Assembly: GCA_002368355.1 (NCBI GenBank)
Contig: AP018284.1
Span: 85,097 to 149,096 of the forward strand
Reading direction: 5' to 3'
Length of the DNA stretch: 64,000 nt
Origin: Chondrocystis sp. NIES-4102
GTDB taxonomy: Bacteria > Cyanobacteriota > Cyanobacteriia > Cyanobacteriales > Xenococcaceae
Shown: piece by piece, positions 40,870 to 50,811 of the stretch
Layout: each line of letters opens with the position of its first letter
Position numbering within the stretch: the first letter of the stretch is position 1
Program-made: the position numbers and the translations under genes
The notes under the pieces: model-generated
Databases searched by the model: none
The model's input: only the letters and a program-made list of their open reading frames with translations
Told to the model about the DNA's origin: nothing

Positions 40870-43253
40870 ATGATGCCCGCTCAAAATTCGCTGCTCGATT
40901 TGCCTTCCCTAGACTCTGTTATCGATCGCACTCCTTTAACTGCAACTTCCAACACCTTAGTAAGTTCAGCGATCGCCCTGATGAGTCAGGCTAGAGAGAA
41001 TAGCTGTGAATTAGAGGGTACAAGTAGATCCCCAACTGTAGAATTATTAAATCGAGAGCGCAATAGTTGCCTACTCGTAGTTGAGGCAGAAAAACTTATT
41101 GGTATTTTTACAGAACGAGATGCGGTCAAGCTGGCTGCTTCTCAAAGAGATCTTAACGGCATGGCGATCGCCGAAGTGATGACTAAGGAACTAATAACTT
41201 TAAAGCGATCGCCGAATCAAACTATATTTACCGCCCTATCACTACTACATCAGCATCAAATTCACCATTTACCAATTTTAGATGAGCAAGGTCAACTATT
41301 TGGATTGGTAACTTCCAGTTATATCCGACAAATTTTGCAACCCATCAATCTCCTAAAACTCAAAACTGTAGATGAGACGATGACCAAAGAGATCGTTCAC
41401 GCGCGAACGAGCGCATCAGTTTTGAATATTGCCCAACTTATGGATGCACATCGCATTAGTTGCGTAGTTATAGTCGAAGAAATCCCCAGGAGTAGAAAAG
41501 TAAAGGTTAAAAATGGCGAGGAGGCTGCCCTTGAACCTGTTGGCATAATTACTGAGCGAGATATAGTTCAATTTCAAGTTTTAGGGCTTAATTTGGCGAG
41601 TGTTAGGGCAAGGGAGTTAATGAGTACTCCTTTATTCACTCTCAAACCAGAAGATAGTCTTTGGCTGGCACAAGGTGAAATGCGGCAAAGATGGATCAGA
41701 CGTTTGGTAGTCACGGGAAAAAAAGGAGAATTAGAGGGGTTAATTACGCAGACTGATTTATTGCAGGCGATTGATCCCGTAGAGTTATGGAATGTAGTTA
41801 ATTTGCTGCAACAAAAAGTTGGCGAAAAAACGGCATCTTTAGAGCAAGAAATTAATCGACGACAACAGGCTGAAGCTGAATTAAAACAGATTAACGATCG
41901 CTTACAAATACAGGTACAAGAACGTACAGCAGAACTTACTGATTTTATCGAAAATGCAGTCCTACCAATGCATTGGGTTGCTTCAGACGGCACGATTGCC
42001 TGGGCGAATCAAGCGGAATTAGATTTGTTAGGCTACACCAAAGAGGAATACTTCGGGCGATCGATTATCGATTTTCATGTCGAGCGACCAGTTATTGATG
42101 AACTTCTCGGACGACTATCGAACAATGAAACCGTAAGAAACTATCAATCCCAACTGCGCTGCAAGGATGGTTCTATTCGTTACGTTCAGATTGATTCTAA
42201 TGTCTCTTGGCAGAATGGTAAGTTTATCCATACACGTTGTTTTACTCGCGATGTCACTGAAAATTGTCAAACACAAAGACAACTTCAAGAAACATTGCGA
42301 TCGCTTGAATTTCAAAAATATGCTTTGGACAAAGCAGCAATTGTTGCCATTACCGATCACCAGGGAATTATTACCTATGTTAACGATCGGTTTTGCCAAA
42401 TCTCTAAATATAAAAAAGAAGAATTAATCGGACAAACCCATCGAATTATTAATTCTGGCTATCATCCTCCCGAATTTTTTCAAGAACTTTGGGGTGCGAT
42501 CGCATTGGGGAAAGTTTGGCAGGGGGAAATCCAAAATCGAGCCAAAGATGGTAGCTTCTATTGGGTGGATACCACAATCGTTCCCTTTTTAGATGAGACG
42601 GGCAAACCATTTCAATATCTGGCAATTCGTTTTGACATTAGCGAACAGCAAGCTGCCCTACGGGAACGCAAACAAGCCGAAGAATCACTACGAAAAAGCG
42701 AACAGAAATTTCGAGCTATTTTTGACAGTACTTTTTCGTTTATTGGACTGCTTACCACCGAAGGAATTTTGATTGAAGCAAATCGGACAGCATTGGACGC
42801 GATCGGCGTTTCTAGTGAAGATGTAATTGGACAACCTTTTTGGCAAACACCTTGGTGGGCGCATTCTCTACCTCTGCAACAGGAACTACAACAGGCGATC
42901 AACAAAGCAGCAGGGGGTGAGTTAGCTCGTTTTGAAGCGGAACATCCTTTGCCTGATGGAACAATGGTGATTGTAGACTTTTCTCTAAAACCTGTTTTTG
43001 ATGAAGCGGGAAAAGTTGTCATGCTCATTCCAGAAGGACGGGATATCACCGAACGAAAACAGCTTGAAGCTCAATTTCTCCGCGCTCAACGCCTAGAAAG
43101 TCTGGGGACGCTAGCTAGTGGTATTGCCCACGATATGAATAATATTTTGACACCAATTCTGGGTGCTTCCCAACTTCTCCCTCTTAAACTCAGTAATCCC
43201 GATCATATGACTCGGCAACTACTTCAAATAGACATCTCCAGAAATCTGTAACT
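40870..43253 (+). pseudogene. CBS-PAS sensor histidine kinase, 3' end removed by an IS
   Basis: The likely start is ATG 40870 ([14 protein letters not shown]); an upstream GTG at 40822 is possible. Order: four CBS repeats ([13 protein letters not shown]..., [29 protein letters not shown]), a coiled coil, three PAS/PAC units ([60 protein letters not shown]), then a HisKA dimerisation domain with the H-box [19 protein letters not shown]. The HATPase domain is absent: the frame leaves the kinase at position 43230, where the IS5-family element starts, and stops after six foreign residues. It cannot autophosphorylate by itself. CBS domains suggest adenine-nucleotide sensing. Confidence 0.88.
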
Positions 43254-44372
43254 AACTTACTCAATAGCTTTTGAGACTTTTCTTGGATTGAGTTTTTAAA
43301 TTAAGTGTAACGATTTTGTGTCTTTAAAGCTAATTTAAGTTAGTTATTGCCTTAAAACTTAATCATTCGATAGTAGATTTTTAGCTCGAATTTATCTGAT
43401 TTTTTAACCTAGAATATTAATGCTCCAATTCTTAATCTAACTAGACCACATACTGTACTCATGACTGAACTATATTTTTGAGAATTTAAACGAAATCTTG
43501 ACTCGGCTACCCTGAATATTTTTACAACTCTAATTATATGTTCTACATAGATTCTTTGTTTGGCACTTTCAGTATTTTCGGTTTTTTGATTTTTGGTTAA
43601 CTCTCCCTTTGGTGGTTTTTTGTGAGGTCTTTCAATTTGTGCTTCTCCTACATATCCTTTATCTCCTCTAAATTTTTGCGCTCGCAAAAATTTAGTTTGA
43701 CTCTTTCTCCAAATACTAATATCACTCTTTGGTCCTAATTCTCCCAGAACCACATCAACAATATCTTCTCCTTTTGGTAAGATAATTGCCTGATTTTTAT
43801 AAGTATGATTTTTCTTTTTTCCTGAATAGCAGCTTTTTTGCTCTTGATAGTCTCCTGGTCTTTCTCTATTTGACTCCCAGCTATCTACTATTAACTCCAG
43901 CGAGGCAATAATTTCTTTAATCCATTCTTCTTCGCTGGGACACTTTTTTACTTGTTCTAATATTGATGGGGGTAAAGCTTGTTCTAATATTGATTGCCAG
44001 TAATGAAATGTATAATGCGCTGTTGATTCGGATACTCCAAATTGAATTCCCAACATTTGAAATGTCGGATTATGTCTCAAATAAATAATAGTCAATAATA
44101 TTTGGTCTTGAATAGATAATTTTGGTTTGTTTCCTCCTCCTGCCCCAATTATCCTGATTTTTTGTTGTTCTTTAAACTCAATTTGGTCTTGGTGTAGCTG
44201 CTTTACTAAGTAAACTAACTGATTAAATTGTTCATAACTTATTCCTAATAACCGTTTTGCTTCTTTGGGTTTCTTTTTCAGGGTATCTAAAATTAAGCTC
44301 ATTCTTTTAATCGACTCTAATATCTCTTTTGCTTCTCTCCTTACATTACACTATTTATATTTTGGAGATGTC
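43231..44372 (-). mobile_element. IS5-family insertion sequence
   Basis: 1142 bp. The ends GACATCTCCA at the left and TGGAGATGTC at the right are perfect 10-bp inverted repeats. They are flanked by TA on both sides, as expected for IS5-family groups that duplicate a TA target. The kinase gene is on the left and an unrelated gene on the right, so material was lost when or after it inserted. Confidence 0.88.
43409..44302 (-). CDS. IS5-family DDE transposase
   Basis: 297 residues. N-terminal helix-turn-helix domain (LLGISYEQFNQLVYLVKQLH, GGGNKPKLSIQDQILLTIIY, FGVSESTAHYTFHYWQSILE), then the DDE core: LELIVDSWESNRERPGDYQE (first Asp), FRGDKGYVGEAQIERPHKKP (second Asp) and EHIIRVVKIFRVAESRFRLN (Glu). 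This is the DDE_4/HTH_Tnp_4 arrangement. It is intact and fills most of the element. Confidence 0.93.
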   Translation of the reverse strand: MSLILDTLKKKPKEAKRLLGISYEQFNQLVYLVKQLHQDQIEFKEQQKIRIIGAGGGNKPKLSIQDQILLTIIYLRHNPTFQMLGIQFGVSESTAHYTFHYWQSILEQALPPSILEQVKKCPSEEEWIKEIIASLELIVDSWESNRERPGDYQEQKSCYSGKKKNHTYKNQAIILPKGEDIVDVVLGELGPKSDISIWRKSQTKFLRAQKFRGDKGYVGEAQIERPHKKPPKGELTKNQKTENTESAKQRIYVEHIIRVVKIFRVAESRFRLNSQKYSSVMSTVCGLVRLRIGALIF

Positions 44373-45123
44373 TAATCCTACTCCTGAGTTTTCACTCGAT
44401 CCTACTACTTATGGAGATTCTGCAATTGAGCTATCTTTTCCAAGAGCAGGTATTGTTGGGCTACAAAAATCTGGAACAGAACTAATTATCGATCTCAACC
44501 GCGATGGTATTGTCGAACCTACAAACGATCTAACGATTTTTGATTTTTTTGACGAACAGGGAGAGTTAGGAAATGGAGAAATTGAAGGAATTAATAATGT
44601 CTTATCTTCAGACATTATCGACTTTTTTGCTAACAATCCTCAAGAACCAGTTGCTGGTTCTACCGTTTATCGGTTTTTAAATAAAGACACGGGAGTTCAT
44701 TTTTACACCGCTAACGAAGAAGAAAGAAATTTTGTTGAAGATAATTTGACTAACTATACTTCAGAAGGAGCTTCCTACCTGAGTGTCGATACTCTAACAG
44801 GTAATCCTAAACCGCTGCCAGTTTACCGTTTTCTCAATCAAGATACGGGAGTACATTTGTATACAGTTTCTGAAAATGAACGAAGTGCAGTTGAGAATTT
44901 GGACAACTTTAGTTTTGAGGGAGAGGCATTCTTTGCTTATGAAACTGAAGTAGAAGGCTCAATTCCGATTTATCGCTTTTTTAATCCCACTACGGGAGCG
45001 CACTTTTATACACCTTCAGCCACCGAAAGAGATAGCGTAGAAAATAATTTACCTGATTTTCAATCTGAAGGAATTGCTTATTATGCTCTACCCGATACGG
45101 TAGACAACCAGAGTTTAATTTGA
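44329..45123 (+). CDS. DUF5648-type repeat protein, 5' end replaced by the IS
   Basis: Three similar repeats follow each other: VYRFLNKDTGVHFYTANEEE, VYRFLNQDTGVHLYTVSENE and IYRFFNPTTGAHFYTPSATE, each with a downstream EGxAYxA-like strand. These are typical of extracellular repeat proteins often annotated DUF5648. The preceding part (LIIDLNRDGIVEPTNDLTIF) resembles a calcium-binding dockerin-like loop. The only starts lie inside the IS right end (ATG 44329 or ATG 44368 within the terminal repeat). The natural N-terminus is therefore gone. Confidence 0.75.
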   Translation: MLLSLHYTIYILEMSNPTPEFSLDPTTYGDSAIELSFPRAGIVGLQKSGTELIIDLNRDGIVEPTNDLTIFDFFDEQGELGNGEIEGINNVLSSDIIDFFANNPQEPVAGSTVYRFLNKDTGVHFYTANEEERNFVEDNLTNYTSEGASYLSVDTLTGNPKPLPVYRFLNQDTGVHLYTVSENERSAVENLDNFSFEGEAFFAYETEVEGSIPIYRFFNPTTGAHFYTPSATERDSVENNLPDFQSEGIAYYALPDTVDNQSLI

Positions 45124-45233
45124 TTCACGCGAATCGCGATCGCGCTTTTTTTACTATCATCGGCTTCTTCCTAGCTATAGGTTTATTAACTGAAGCGATT
45201 CTCGGAGTAATTGATCGATACCAAAGTCAGAAA
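45120..45233 (+). CDS. possible 37-aa membrane peptide
   Basis: TTG at 45120 overlaps the stop of the previous gene (TTGA) and opens LIHANRDRAFFTIIGFFLAI then GLLTEAILGVIDRYQSQK. One membrane helix is predicted. It may be a small coupled gene or the tail of a lost one. Confidence 0.3.
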
Positions 45234-45306
45234 TAATACTAAATCCGATTTAGAAAAAATACTAAATTTAATAGTTTTTTAACCAATGATAATCGGTTAA
45301 ATTACG

Positions 45307-46203
45307 GGTTCTGTCGCAAAAAGTTTAAACTGACAGAATAAACCTATGATTATCTGAATTTTTATACAGCAATCCCAAAGAGAGAATCTATGAATTTCTT
45401 TTCCGCTAAAACATCATTTTTACTAACTCCTTCCACCCGACCTTTATTAATCATGTGCATAATCTCAATTTCTCTAATTGTTCTCCAAGCTGTGTAAAAT
45501 GACTTATATCCTAGACCGGCATTTGTTATTCTCTTCACTCCTCTATGGTGCCGAATGCACTGTTTCGCAAGCGCTTGAATTAAATTTAAGCGACCGAAAC
45601 AGTCTTGTTCTACTAAATTATTAAGATATTTTACCTGCCTAATTTTACTTTTTTCTTCTAAAACTTTTTCCGATTTTAATTCTTCAATCGCTGGCGAATC
45701 GGCTGGATTTTTATCGACATTAATCATTCTGGGCTGCTGATTGTGTTTGGCTTTCAGGACTTTTTTGAAGAATCGATGGGCTGCTTTTTTGTTTCTTCTG
45801 ACACTCAACATAAAATCTAAAGTATTGCCTTCACTATCTACTGCCCTATATAAATATTTCCATTTTCCTCTAACCTTAATGTAGGTGTAGCGACCCGCCA
45901 AGAGTCATTAGTCAACTTCAAGTGACGACGAGTTTTTTCGTCTATTTGAGGAGCATAAGTTAACACCCAACGAGCAATAGTAGAGTGGTCTACAGATAAA
46001 CCTCGATCTTTCATTATCTCTTCTAGGTTCCTGTAACTCAAAGGATATTTTAAATACCAACGAACATTAAGTAAAATTAGCTCTTTTTGGAAATGTCTCC
46101 ATTTGAAAGGCTGTTTGAGATTCATTAAAAGGCAAAAGTTATAAGTATGATTGCTTAAGTTATATTGTACTATACGCCTTTTCCTATTTTTTGCGACACA
46201 ACC
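45307..46203 (-). mobile_element. IS6-type insertion sequence with a frameshifted transposase
   Basis: 897 bp between GGTTCTGTCGCAAAAAG at the left and the inverse of GGTTGTGTCGCAAAAAA at the right. No 8-bp target duplication was found. The transposase is broken, so the element cannot move on its own. Confidence 0.8.
45362..46130 (-). pseudogene. IS6-type transposase, frameshifted
   Basis: The first part, MKWRHFQKELILLNVRWYLK then YPLSYRNLEEIMKDRGLSVD and RRHLKLTNDSWR, is followed in another frame by YIKVRGKWKYLYRAVDSEGN, MINVDKNPADSPAIEELKSE and NNLVEQDCFGRLNLIQAL. The frameshift (near 45890) falls in the first catalytic block (expected WRVDETYI). The other two acidic blocks can be seen. 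It is inactive as written. Confidence 0.85.
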
Positions 46204-46402
46204 GTTAATCCTTATAGATACAGTGGGGATAGCTACCCCGATCGCCAAGCAAAAGGCTATAGTAATCCAAAGTATTTTTGGGGCTAGTCTTCGGCAGGAT
46301 ACCAACCTGCGGGAATTACCTTGAAATGCCAGACATCCTTCAGGCTTTCATTTGCTATTCGCGAATATAGAATAGAAATAGTAATGTGAAATTAATCTTA
46401 GA

Positions 46403-46906
46403 ATGCTCAAACCTCAAGATATTGTAGTTCTACTCAAAGTTCGCGGTTTATCTGGGCAGTGGACTTATAGCGAACTGGCAAAAAGTTTGAAGATGAGTTC
46501 TTCAGAAGTTCATGCTGCCATTCAGCGATGTTCGTTAAGTGGTCTTTATAGCGATCAAAGAAGAAAGGTTCTCAAACCTGCTTTAGAAGAATTCTTAGTT
46601 CATGGTTTGAAGTATGTCTTTCCAACTCGACCAGGGGCTTTAGTGCGGGGAATGCCTACGGCTCATTCAGCCGAACCTTTAAAGGATTTACTAGTGACAA
46701 ACGATCGCGATATCTATGTCTGGGCATTCGGTTCGGGTAGGGTTAAGGGTCAAGAAATTAAACCTCTATATCGTTCTGTACCAGAGGCAGTATCAGAAGA
46801 TCCGCAATTATATGAAATGCTTACGCTCGTGGATGGCTTGAGAGTAGGCAAAGTTAGAGAGCGGGAATTGGCTGCGGAGGAATTAAGAAAGAGGCTTTAT
46901 GACTAA
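46403..46906 (+). CDS. AbiEi-like winged-helix antitoxin
   Basis: 167 residues. The N-terminus is a winged helix (LKPQDIVVLLKVRGLSGQWT, YSELAKSLKMSSSEVHAAIQ), and the rest (HGLKYVFPTRPGALVRGMPT, EDPQLYEMLTLVDGLRVGKV) is conserved in regulators paired with nucleotidyltransferase toxins. It overlaps the next gene by 8 bases. By analogy with AbiE systems it is the antitoxin and autorepressor. The family assignment is by pattern and context. Confidence 0.7.
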   Translation: MLKPQDIVVLLKVRGLSGQWTYSELAKSLKMSSSEVHAAIQRCSLSGLYSDQRRKVLKPALEEFLVHGLKYVFPTRPGALVRGMPTAHSAEPLKDLLVTNDRDIYVWAFGSGRVKGQEIKPLYRSVPEAVSEDPQLYEMLTLVDGLRVGKVRERELAAEELRKRLYD

Positions 46907-47579
46907 TCCACAAATTAATAATTTGGAGAAAGTAGCGACTATTTTAGCTAGCGTTCCTGAACGGTTTGTCTTTACTGGAGCGGGGACGATTGTTCTTTAT
47001 GTCGATGAGATTATTAGAGATGAATTACGCCCGACTAAAGATGTGGATTGTGTCGTGGAAATCTTTTCTCGCACTGAATATTATCAATTGGCAACTGCTT
47101 TGCGAGAAGTAGGATTATCTGAATGCACTGAACCAGATGCCCCCATGTGTCGGTGGGAGTATGAGGAACTATTAATTGATATTATGCCCTGTGGAGACGA
47201 AGTTCTGGGTTTTAGTAATCGTTGGTATGTCGAAGGTCTAAAGAACATTATCACCTATGCTTTACCAAGCGGTCGAGAAATTTATATCTTCTCCTCTCTA
47301 TATCTACTGGCAAGCAAAATTGAAGCATTTTTGGAACGAGGGCAGAGTTTTTATTTTTCCAAAGATATTGAAGACATTATTGTTTTAATAGATGGCTGTG
47401 AAACTCTACTAAGAGAGTTCGAGCGAGCAGAAGGAGAAGTAAAAATCTTTTTACAGCAATGGTTTGGCAATAATGTAGAGAACCTTGAAGATGCTGTGAC
47501 TAACTTTTTGCCCTCATCAAGTACTGGTAGAGAAGGAAGAGCGATTGAGTTAATTGCCAACTTTGCGACTATCAATTAG
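46899..47579 (+). CDS. AbiEii-like nucleotidyltransferase toxin
   Basis: 226 residues. RFVFTGAGTIVLYV and LRPTKDVDCVVEIFS are the nucleotidyltransferase G-[G/S] and D-x-D motifs (KDVDCVVE). WEYEELLIDIMPCGDEVLGF and the ALPSGREIYIFSSLYLLASK block, with a conserved Lys, resemble AbiEii/MenT-type toxins, which transfer nucleotides to tRNA or protein. Operon with the preceding gene. It could protect against phage or stabilise the plasmid. Confidence 0.75.
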   Translation: MTNPQINNLEKVATILASVPERFVFTGAGTIVLYVDEIIRDELRPTKDVDCVVEIFSRTEYYQLATALREVGLSECTEPDAPMCRWEYEELLIDIMPCGDEVLGFSNRWYVEGLKNIITYALPSGREIYIFSSLYLLASKIEAFLERGQSFYFSKDIEDIIVLIDGCETLLREFERAEGEVKIFLQQWFGNNVENLEDAVTNFLPSSSTGREGRAIELIANFATIN

Positions 47580-47718
47580 AAATTCATTTCAAAAAAAGGC
47601 TTGGTTTATGCTCGCGTAATTTTGCTTCACGACCGAATTGAGTAGTCGAGAAGAAATGCTAAAAGTTTTAAACCATGCATCCGCGTTCACCTCTACCTAT
47701 TAAAAGCAATCGCGGTAT

Positions 47719-47865
47719 TTAAGAATCCGAAAATATTGGTTTTTCCTTTGCTACTGAGGATACTCCTACGCGAGTAAATTTTCCCTGCCAGTCCTCTAAA
47801 TTAATCACTGCATCTAAATAAAGCAGCAACAAAACAATATCAGGATCTTCAGGGTCTTGTCGATG
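47719..47865 (-). pseudogene. C-terminal remnant of an unidentified gene
   Basis: Minus frame: AHRQDPEDPDIVLLLLYLDA then VINLEDWQGKFTRVGVSSVA, ending IFSDS. It is coherent protein with no start. It is cut by the CPGHW remnant. Confidence 0.4.
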
Positions 47866-48009
47866 GGCGATCGCGTAGTGCTAGAAGATTATCTCGATCA
47901 CTGGTCATGGACAAGCCCCTTTACAGTAGAAGCAATTGATGGAGAGATGATAAAACTAGAAATGGTGAGTAAATTAGTAGAAGCCAGTAAGCTATGTTTA
48001 ATTCTGTAA
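47863..48009 (+). pseudogene. remnant of the CPGHW module
   Basis: Frame: GDRVVLEDYLDHWSWTSPFT then VEAIDGEMIKLEMVSKLVEA, ending at a TAA. It matches the primase C-terminus (DCPGHWSWASPFTVGAIDGQ) with CPG changed to YLD. No start codon in place. Confidence 0.7.
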
Positions 48010-48088
48010 ACAACAATATTCTGTAATTATGCGTCACTAATATTTTCCACAAGCGATCTCCAATTCTAGAAGAAGCATAGTTATTTTT

Positions 48089-48418
48089 TTAGATTTGCAG
48101 GATTGAATTGATTTGGTTTTTAAGAATTGGTATTTCTTGCTCTATTATTTGCCAGACGATTTTAAGATCTACCCGAAAGTACTCGTGAACAAGTAAATTG
48201 CGAAAGTCGATAATGTCCTGCCAGTTAATTTGTGAATGTTTTTCCTTAGTCTCAACAGACATCGAACGTGCTGCTTCGCCAATTATTTGTAGTTGCAGCA
48301 AAATCCAGCTAGAGATGAGTTCATCTTTGAAAAATTCAGCTTTACCTTTAATCGTATACTTTTCAATTTTGGCGATTGCTTCCCAGATGTCTTGTATCCT
48401 TTCTAAATCTTTTCTCAT
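48089..48418 (-). CDS. hepT: HEPN-domain toxin (HepT family)
   Basis: 109 residues. The HEPN signature R-x4-6-H is in DFRNLLVHEYFRVDLKIVWQ; IGEAARSMSVETKEKHSQIN is the upstream family block (DUF86). These proteins are RNases kept inactive by AMPylation from the partner MNT protein. The start overlaps the end of mntA (ATGA). Confidence 0.92.
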   Translation of the reverse strand: MRKDLERIQDIWEAIAKIEKYTIKGKAEFFKDELISSWILLQLQIIGEAARSMSVETKEKHSQINWQDIIDFRNLLVHEYFRVDLKIVWQIIEQEIPILKNQINSILQI

Positions 48419-48708
48419 AGGCTTAAGGACTCGGCTAAGACCTGGTGGCGAATTCTAGTTTTAAGTCCTGCGGGAGTGACTACATCTACTTTGATATCTA
48501 AAAAGTCTTCGAGATCTCTAATAAGTCGTACAGGAAACCAAGGACTAATCTTATCTAAGTCGTAGTCTACTAATAAATCGAGATCGCTGTTCTGGTCTGC
48601 CTCTCCCTTAGCAACTGAGCCAAATATTCTGACGTTAAAAGCTCCATGCTGAGCGGCAATTTCTTTGATTTTTGCTTTAATTTCTGGTGTCAAATCATCG
48701 AGAGTCAT
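48415..48708 (-). CDS. mntA: MNT-type minimal nucleotidyltransferase antitoxin
   Basis: 97 residues. GSVAKGEADQNSDLDLLVDY holds the GSxA..GE..SDLDLLV active site, and the third acidic residue is in FLDIKVDVVTP. MntA AMPylates HepT and so blocks the toxin. It is coupled to hepT and complete. Confidence 0.93.
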   Translation of the reverse strand: MTLDDLTPEIKAKIKEIAAQHGAFNVRIFGSVAKGEADQNSDLDLLVDYDLDKISPWFPVRLIRDLEDFLDIKVDVVTPAGLKTRIRHQVLAESLSL

Positions 48709-48865
48709 GGTTATACCAATCCGACTTGAGAGTTAAGTATAAGGGAACGCAACCTATGTTGATTTTAACGATAATTTTCTAGACATTTTGGATGATGCGA
48801 TTGCATTTATAGTCAAAGTTCATTAACTAATATCCTAACTAGATGGAGTACTGTCGATAGTACTA

Positions 48866-49330
48866 GAAAAGGTTAAACAATTGAACAGGCTCGATGTGTA
48901 GGGTTAAAAGTTGCGTTGTTGTTACACTATTTATCCCCAAGCTTCAATTACTACAAAATGTATTAAGTTTGTGTTTTGGCGAGTAAAATTGGCAAGCTCG
49001 ATCGGGGTTTGACTCACTCAATATTGCTTGCCCTTTTTGTAATATGCGCTCAATAGGAATAACCAACCCCCTAAAAAATGCTCGAATCGCCTAATTAATG
49101 TAGACAATTTGTAGACAACTTGTGGACAAAATGTAGACATAAGGATTGCCCGAGCGTGTCCAAACAATTGAAAAGTATGAGTGTAGTATAGCGTTGTTTG
49201 AAAAATTGTAGACAATGAAAGCAGAAAAAAAGGCAGTCTCCAGTAGTGCCTCAAAGCCTTTGCGCCGTTTTGGTCGATCGACAAAATGTCAGCTAAATAA
49301 TATGGGGTATTTACACCATATTCAATTTAA
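48866..49330 (+). repeat. iteron element, copy 3
   Basis: Closest to copy 1. Iterons at 49099-49142: TGTAGACAATT, TGTAGACAACT, TGTGGACAAAA, TGTAGACATAA, all 11 bp and head to tail. A further TGTAGACAATG lies near 49207. The left end starts with AGAAAAGGTTAAACAATTGA, but the gene fragment present beside copies 1 and 2 is missing here. Confidence 0.78.
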
Positions 49331-49377
49331 CGATATAGCAATCGCATTATCCCAAAAGCGATCGCTATATCGTCGAA

Positions 49378-50178
49378 CTAAAAAATGTATTGAGTGGAAA
49401 TGTTGTGAGACTGATCGAAGGGACAGATCTCATCTTCACGAACCCAGAGGGATGGACAGATGGTAGAAGCATCATCATTACTTCTAAGTCTGAAGTACCA
49501 TTCGGCTTGATTTAGATAAGATTCAGTGCTGCGGTAAAGACTTTTGTTATGTAGGCACTCAATAATCTCAAAAACAGCCCATTCTTGATGATGTTCATTT
49601 TTGTCAATGACTTTAACAATGCTGCCGACTTGATATTCAGAGTAAGGAAGATCAGCTTCGTCTTCTATCTCATCAGTTGCAAAGGCATCTAGATCGATGT
49701 TAGAGAAGATAATCTTTTTATCTTCAAATTCATGACTGATTTCTAGATCTGAAGAAACAATACAGTCATTAGTTTGTTGGTGATAGGTTCTGGCTTTGCG
49801 GTTAGAGAGATGACACCAACCGCGACCATCAGGATCACGATAATCATCGAAGTGTGGGCATTGGGAACAGTTAGAGAAGTAACGAACTAAAGTCGATTCA
49901 TCTTTCCAAATTTGTTTTTGCCCATCTGTGAGTTTGTATTTCCAGTAAGGTTGATTGAGTAGTTGCCCTGAAGGAGTTTTGGATTCGATTAACTCCATCG
50001 CGCAAACTTTAAACAGGCTAGATGGATTATTTTTGGGAACAACTTGTTCAGTGAAGACAAATAAGGGCTGTGGGTAAGTATATTCAGTTTCTTTGGGGTC
50101 TTGTGGGGGCGCGAACTCAATGGTGATTAACTGTCGTTCAGATGTCTTTAATGCTGGTTTTTCGGCTAAATATGCCAT
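49378..50178 (-). CDS. Cys-motif protein of replication locus 3, 266 aa
   Basis: The longer paralogue of 20869-21432. About 100 extra N-terminal residues (LITIEFAPPQDPKETEYTYP, MELIESKTPSGQLLNQPYWK) precede the cysteine block CSQCPHFDDYRDPDGRGWC, then HQQTNDC. The C-terminal part SEYQVGSIVKVIDKNEHHQE and LNQAEWYFRLRSNDD is nearly the same as in the paralogue. Four conserved Cys suggest a metal site. The stop lies 48 bases from iteron element copy 3. It is divergent from the Xre gene of locus 3. Function unknown. Confidence 0.72.
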   Translation of the reverse strand: MAYLAEKPALKTSERQLITIEFAPPQDPKETEYTYPQPLFVFTEQVVPKNNPSSLFKVCAMELIESKTPSGQLLNQPYWKYKLTDGQKQIWKDESTLVRYFSNCSQCPHFDDYRDPDGRGWCHLSNRKARTYHQQTNDCIVSSDLEISHEFEDKKIIFSNIDLDAFATDEIEDEADLPYSEYQVGSIVKVIDKNEHHQEWAVFEIIECLHNKSLYRSTESYLNQAEWYFRLRSNDDASTICPSLWVREDEICPFDQSHNISTQYIF

Positions 50179-50450
50179 GATGGGAGTTGATCTCTTAATT
50201 GGTGGTTACTAGGAAGAGCAAAGTAAAGACTTTCGACGGTTACTATCTTTGCTTTCCTTTTTAAAATATTCTTTCAAATGCACTTTGGTTAACTTCTATG
50301 GCTTGCAACGTGCATGTTGTTTCCTTATGTCTATTATACTTATGATTGTAAGTATAGTCAAATTAATAAGTATATAGTTCACTAATAATAGCAACATGAC
50401 TATAATAAGCTTTGAAGGGATATCAAAACCATGATTATAGTTAGACAATG
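50179..50450. promoter_or_regulatory. divergent control region of replication locus 3
   Basis: TATACTTA (50335-50342) and TAAGTATA (50349-50356) form an inverted repeat with a 6-base spacer; another TAAGTATA lies at 50367-50374. These are likely operator half-sites for the small regulator. The rest (50180-50330) is AT-rich leader of the Cys-motif gene. Confidence 0.6.
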
Positions 50451-50461
50451 GAGGCATAATA

Positions 50462-50689
50462 ATTCAAAAACTCAAGTTATCCGTGCCTACAAAGAACAAA
50501 ATTAAAGATCTATTAGATTCTAGGAGCATAACTAGATACCAGTTTTGGAAAGACACTGGATTAGCTCAAAACACAGCTTATCGGCTTTATGACGATCCTT
50601 CTTATATTCCAGGCTCTAGTGTGATGCATAAAATTTTCTTGGCTTACAACTGGCAACCTGGAATGTATTTATTCTGCCAAAAGGATTAA
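50462..50689 (+). CDS. small Xre/HTH regulator of replication locus 3, probable ATT start
   Basis: The HTH reads IKDLLDSRSITRYQFWKDTG then LAQNTAYRLYDDPSYIPG. The first standard start is GTG 50483, but it would cut into the segment (KLKLSVPTKNK) that in such proteins is the first strand. The frame is open upstream, and a strong GGAGG (50450-50454) stands 7 bases before ATT 50462 (ATA codons at 50456 and 50459 are alternatives). I therefore favour a non-standard start. The product is about 75 residues. Confidence 0.65.
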   Translation: MQKLKLSVPTKNKIKDLLDSRSITRYQFWKDTGLAQNTAYRLYDDPSYIPGSSVMHKIFLAYNWQPGMYLFCQKD

Positions 50690-50740
50690 TTTGAGTCTAT
50701 AAGTCTTGTTCTATACTCAATTTATTTTGTCTCTAAATAC

Positions 50741-50783
50741 AAAAGCGACCGCACGTTTTATCAGGACTAGCGATCGCCTTTGG
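50741..50783 (+). terminator. HIP1-type hairpin between regulator and leader (locus 3)
   Basis: AAAAGCGACCGC ... GCGATCGCCTTT, the equivalent of the hairpins at 21976 and 30447. Confidence 0.55.
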
Positions 50784-50811
50784 TTCAAAAATCCCATAAG
50801 GAGGGAAATTA

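Noticed and set aside
45299..46211. 8-bp target duplication of the IS6-type element
   Set aside because: AAATTACG on the left and GTTAATCC on the right differ.
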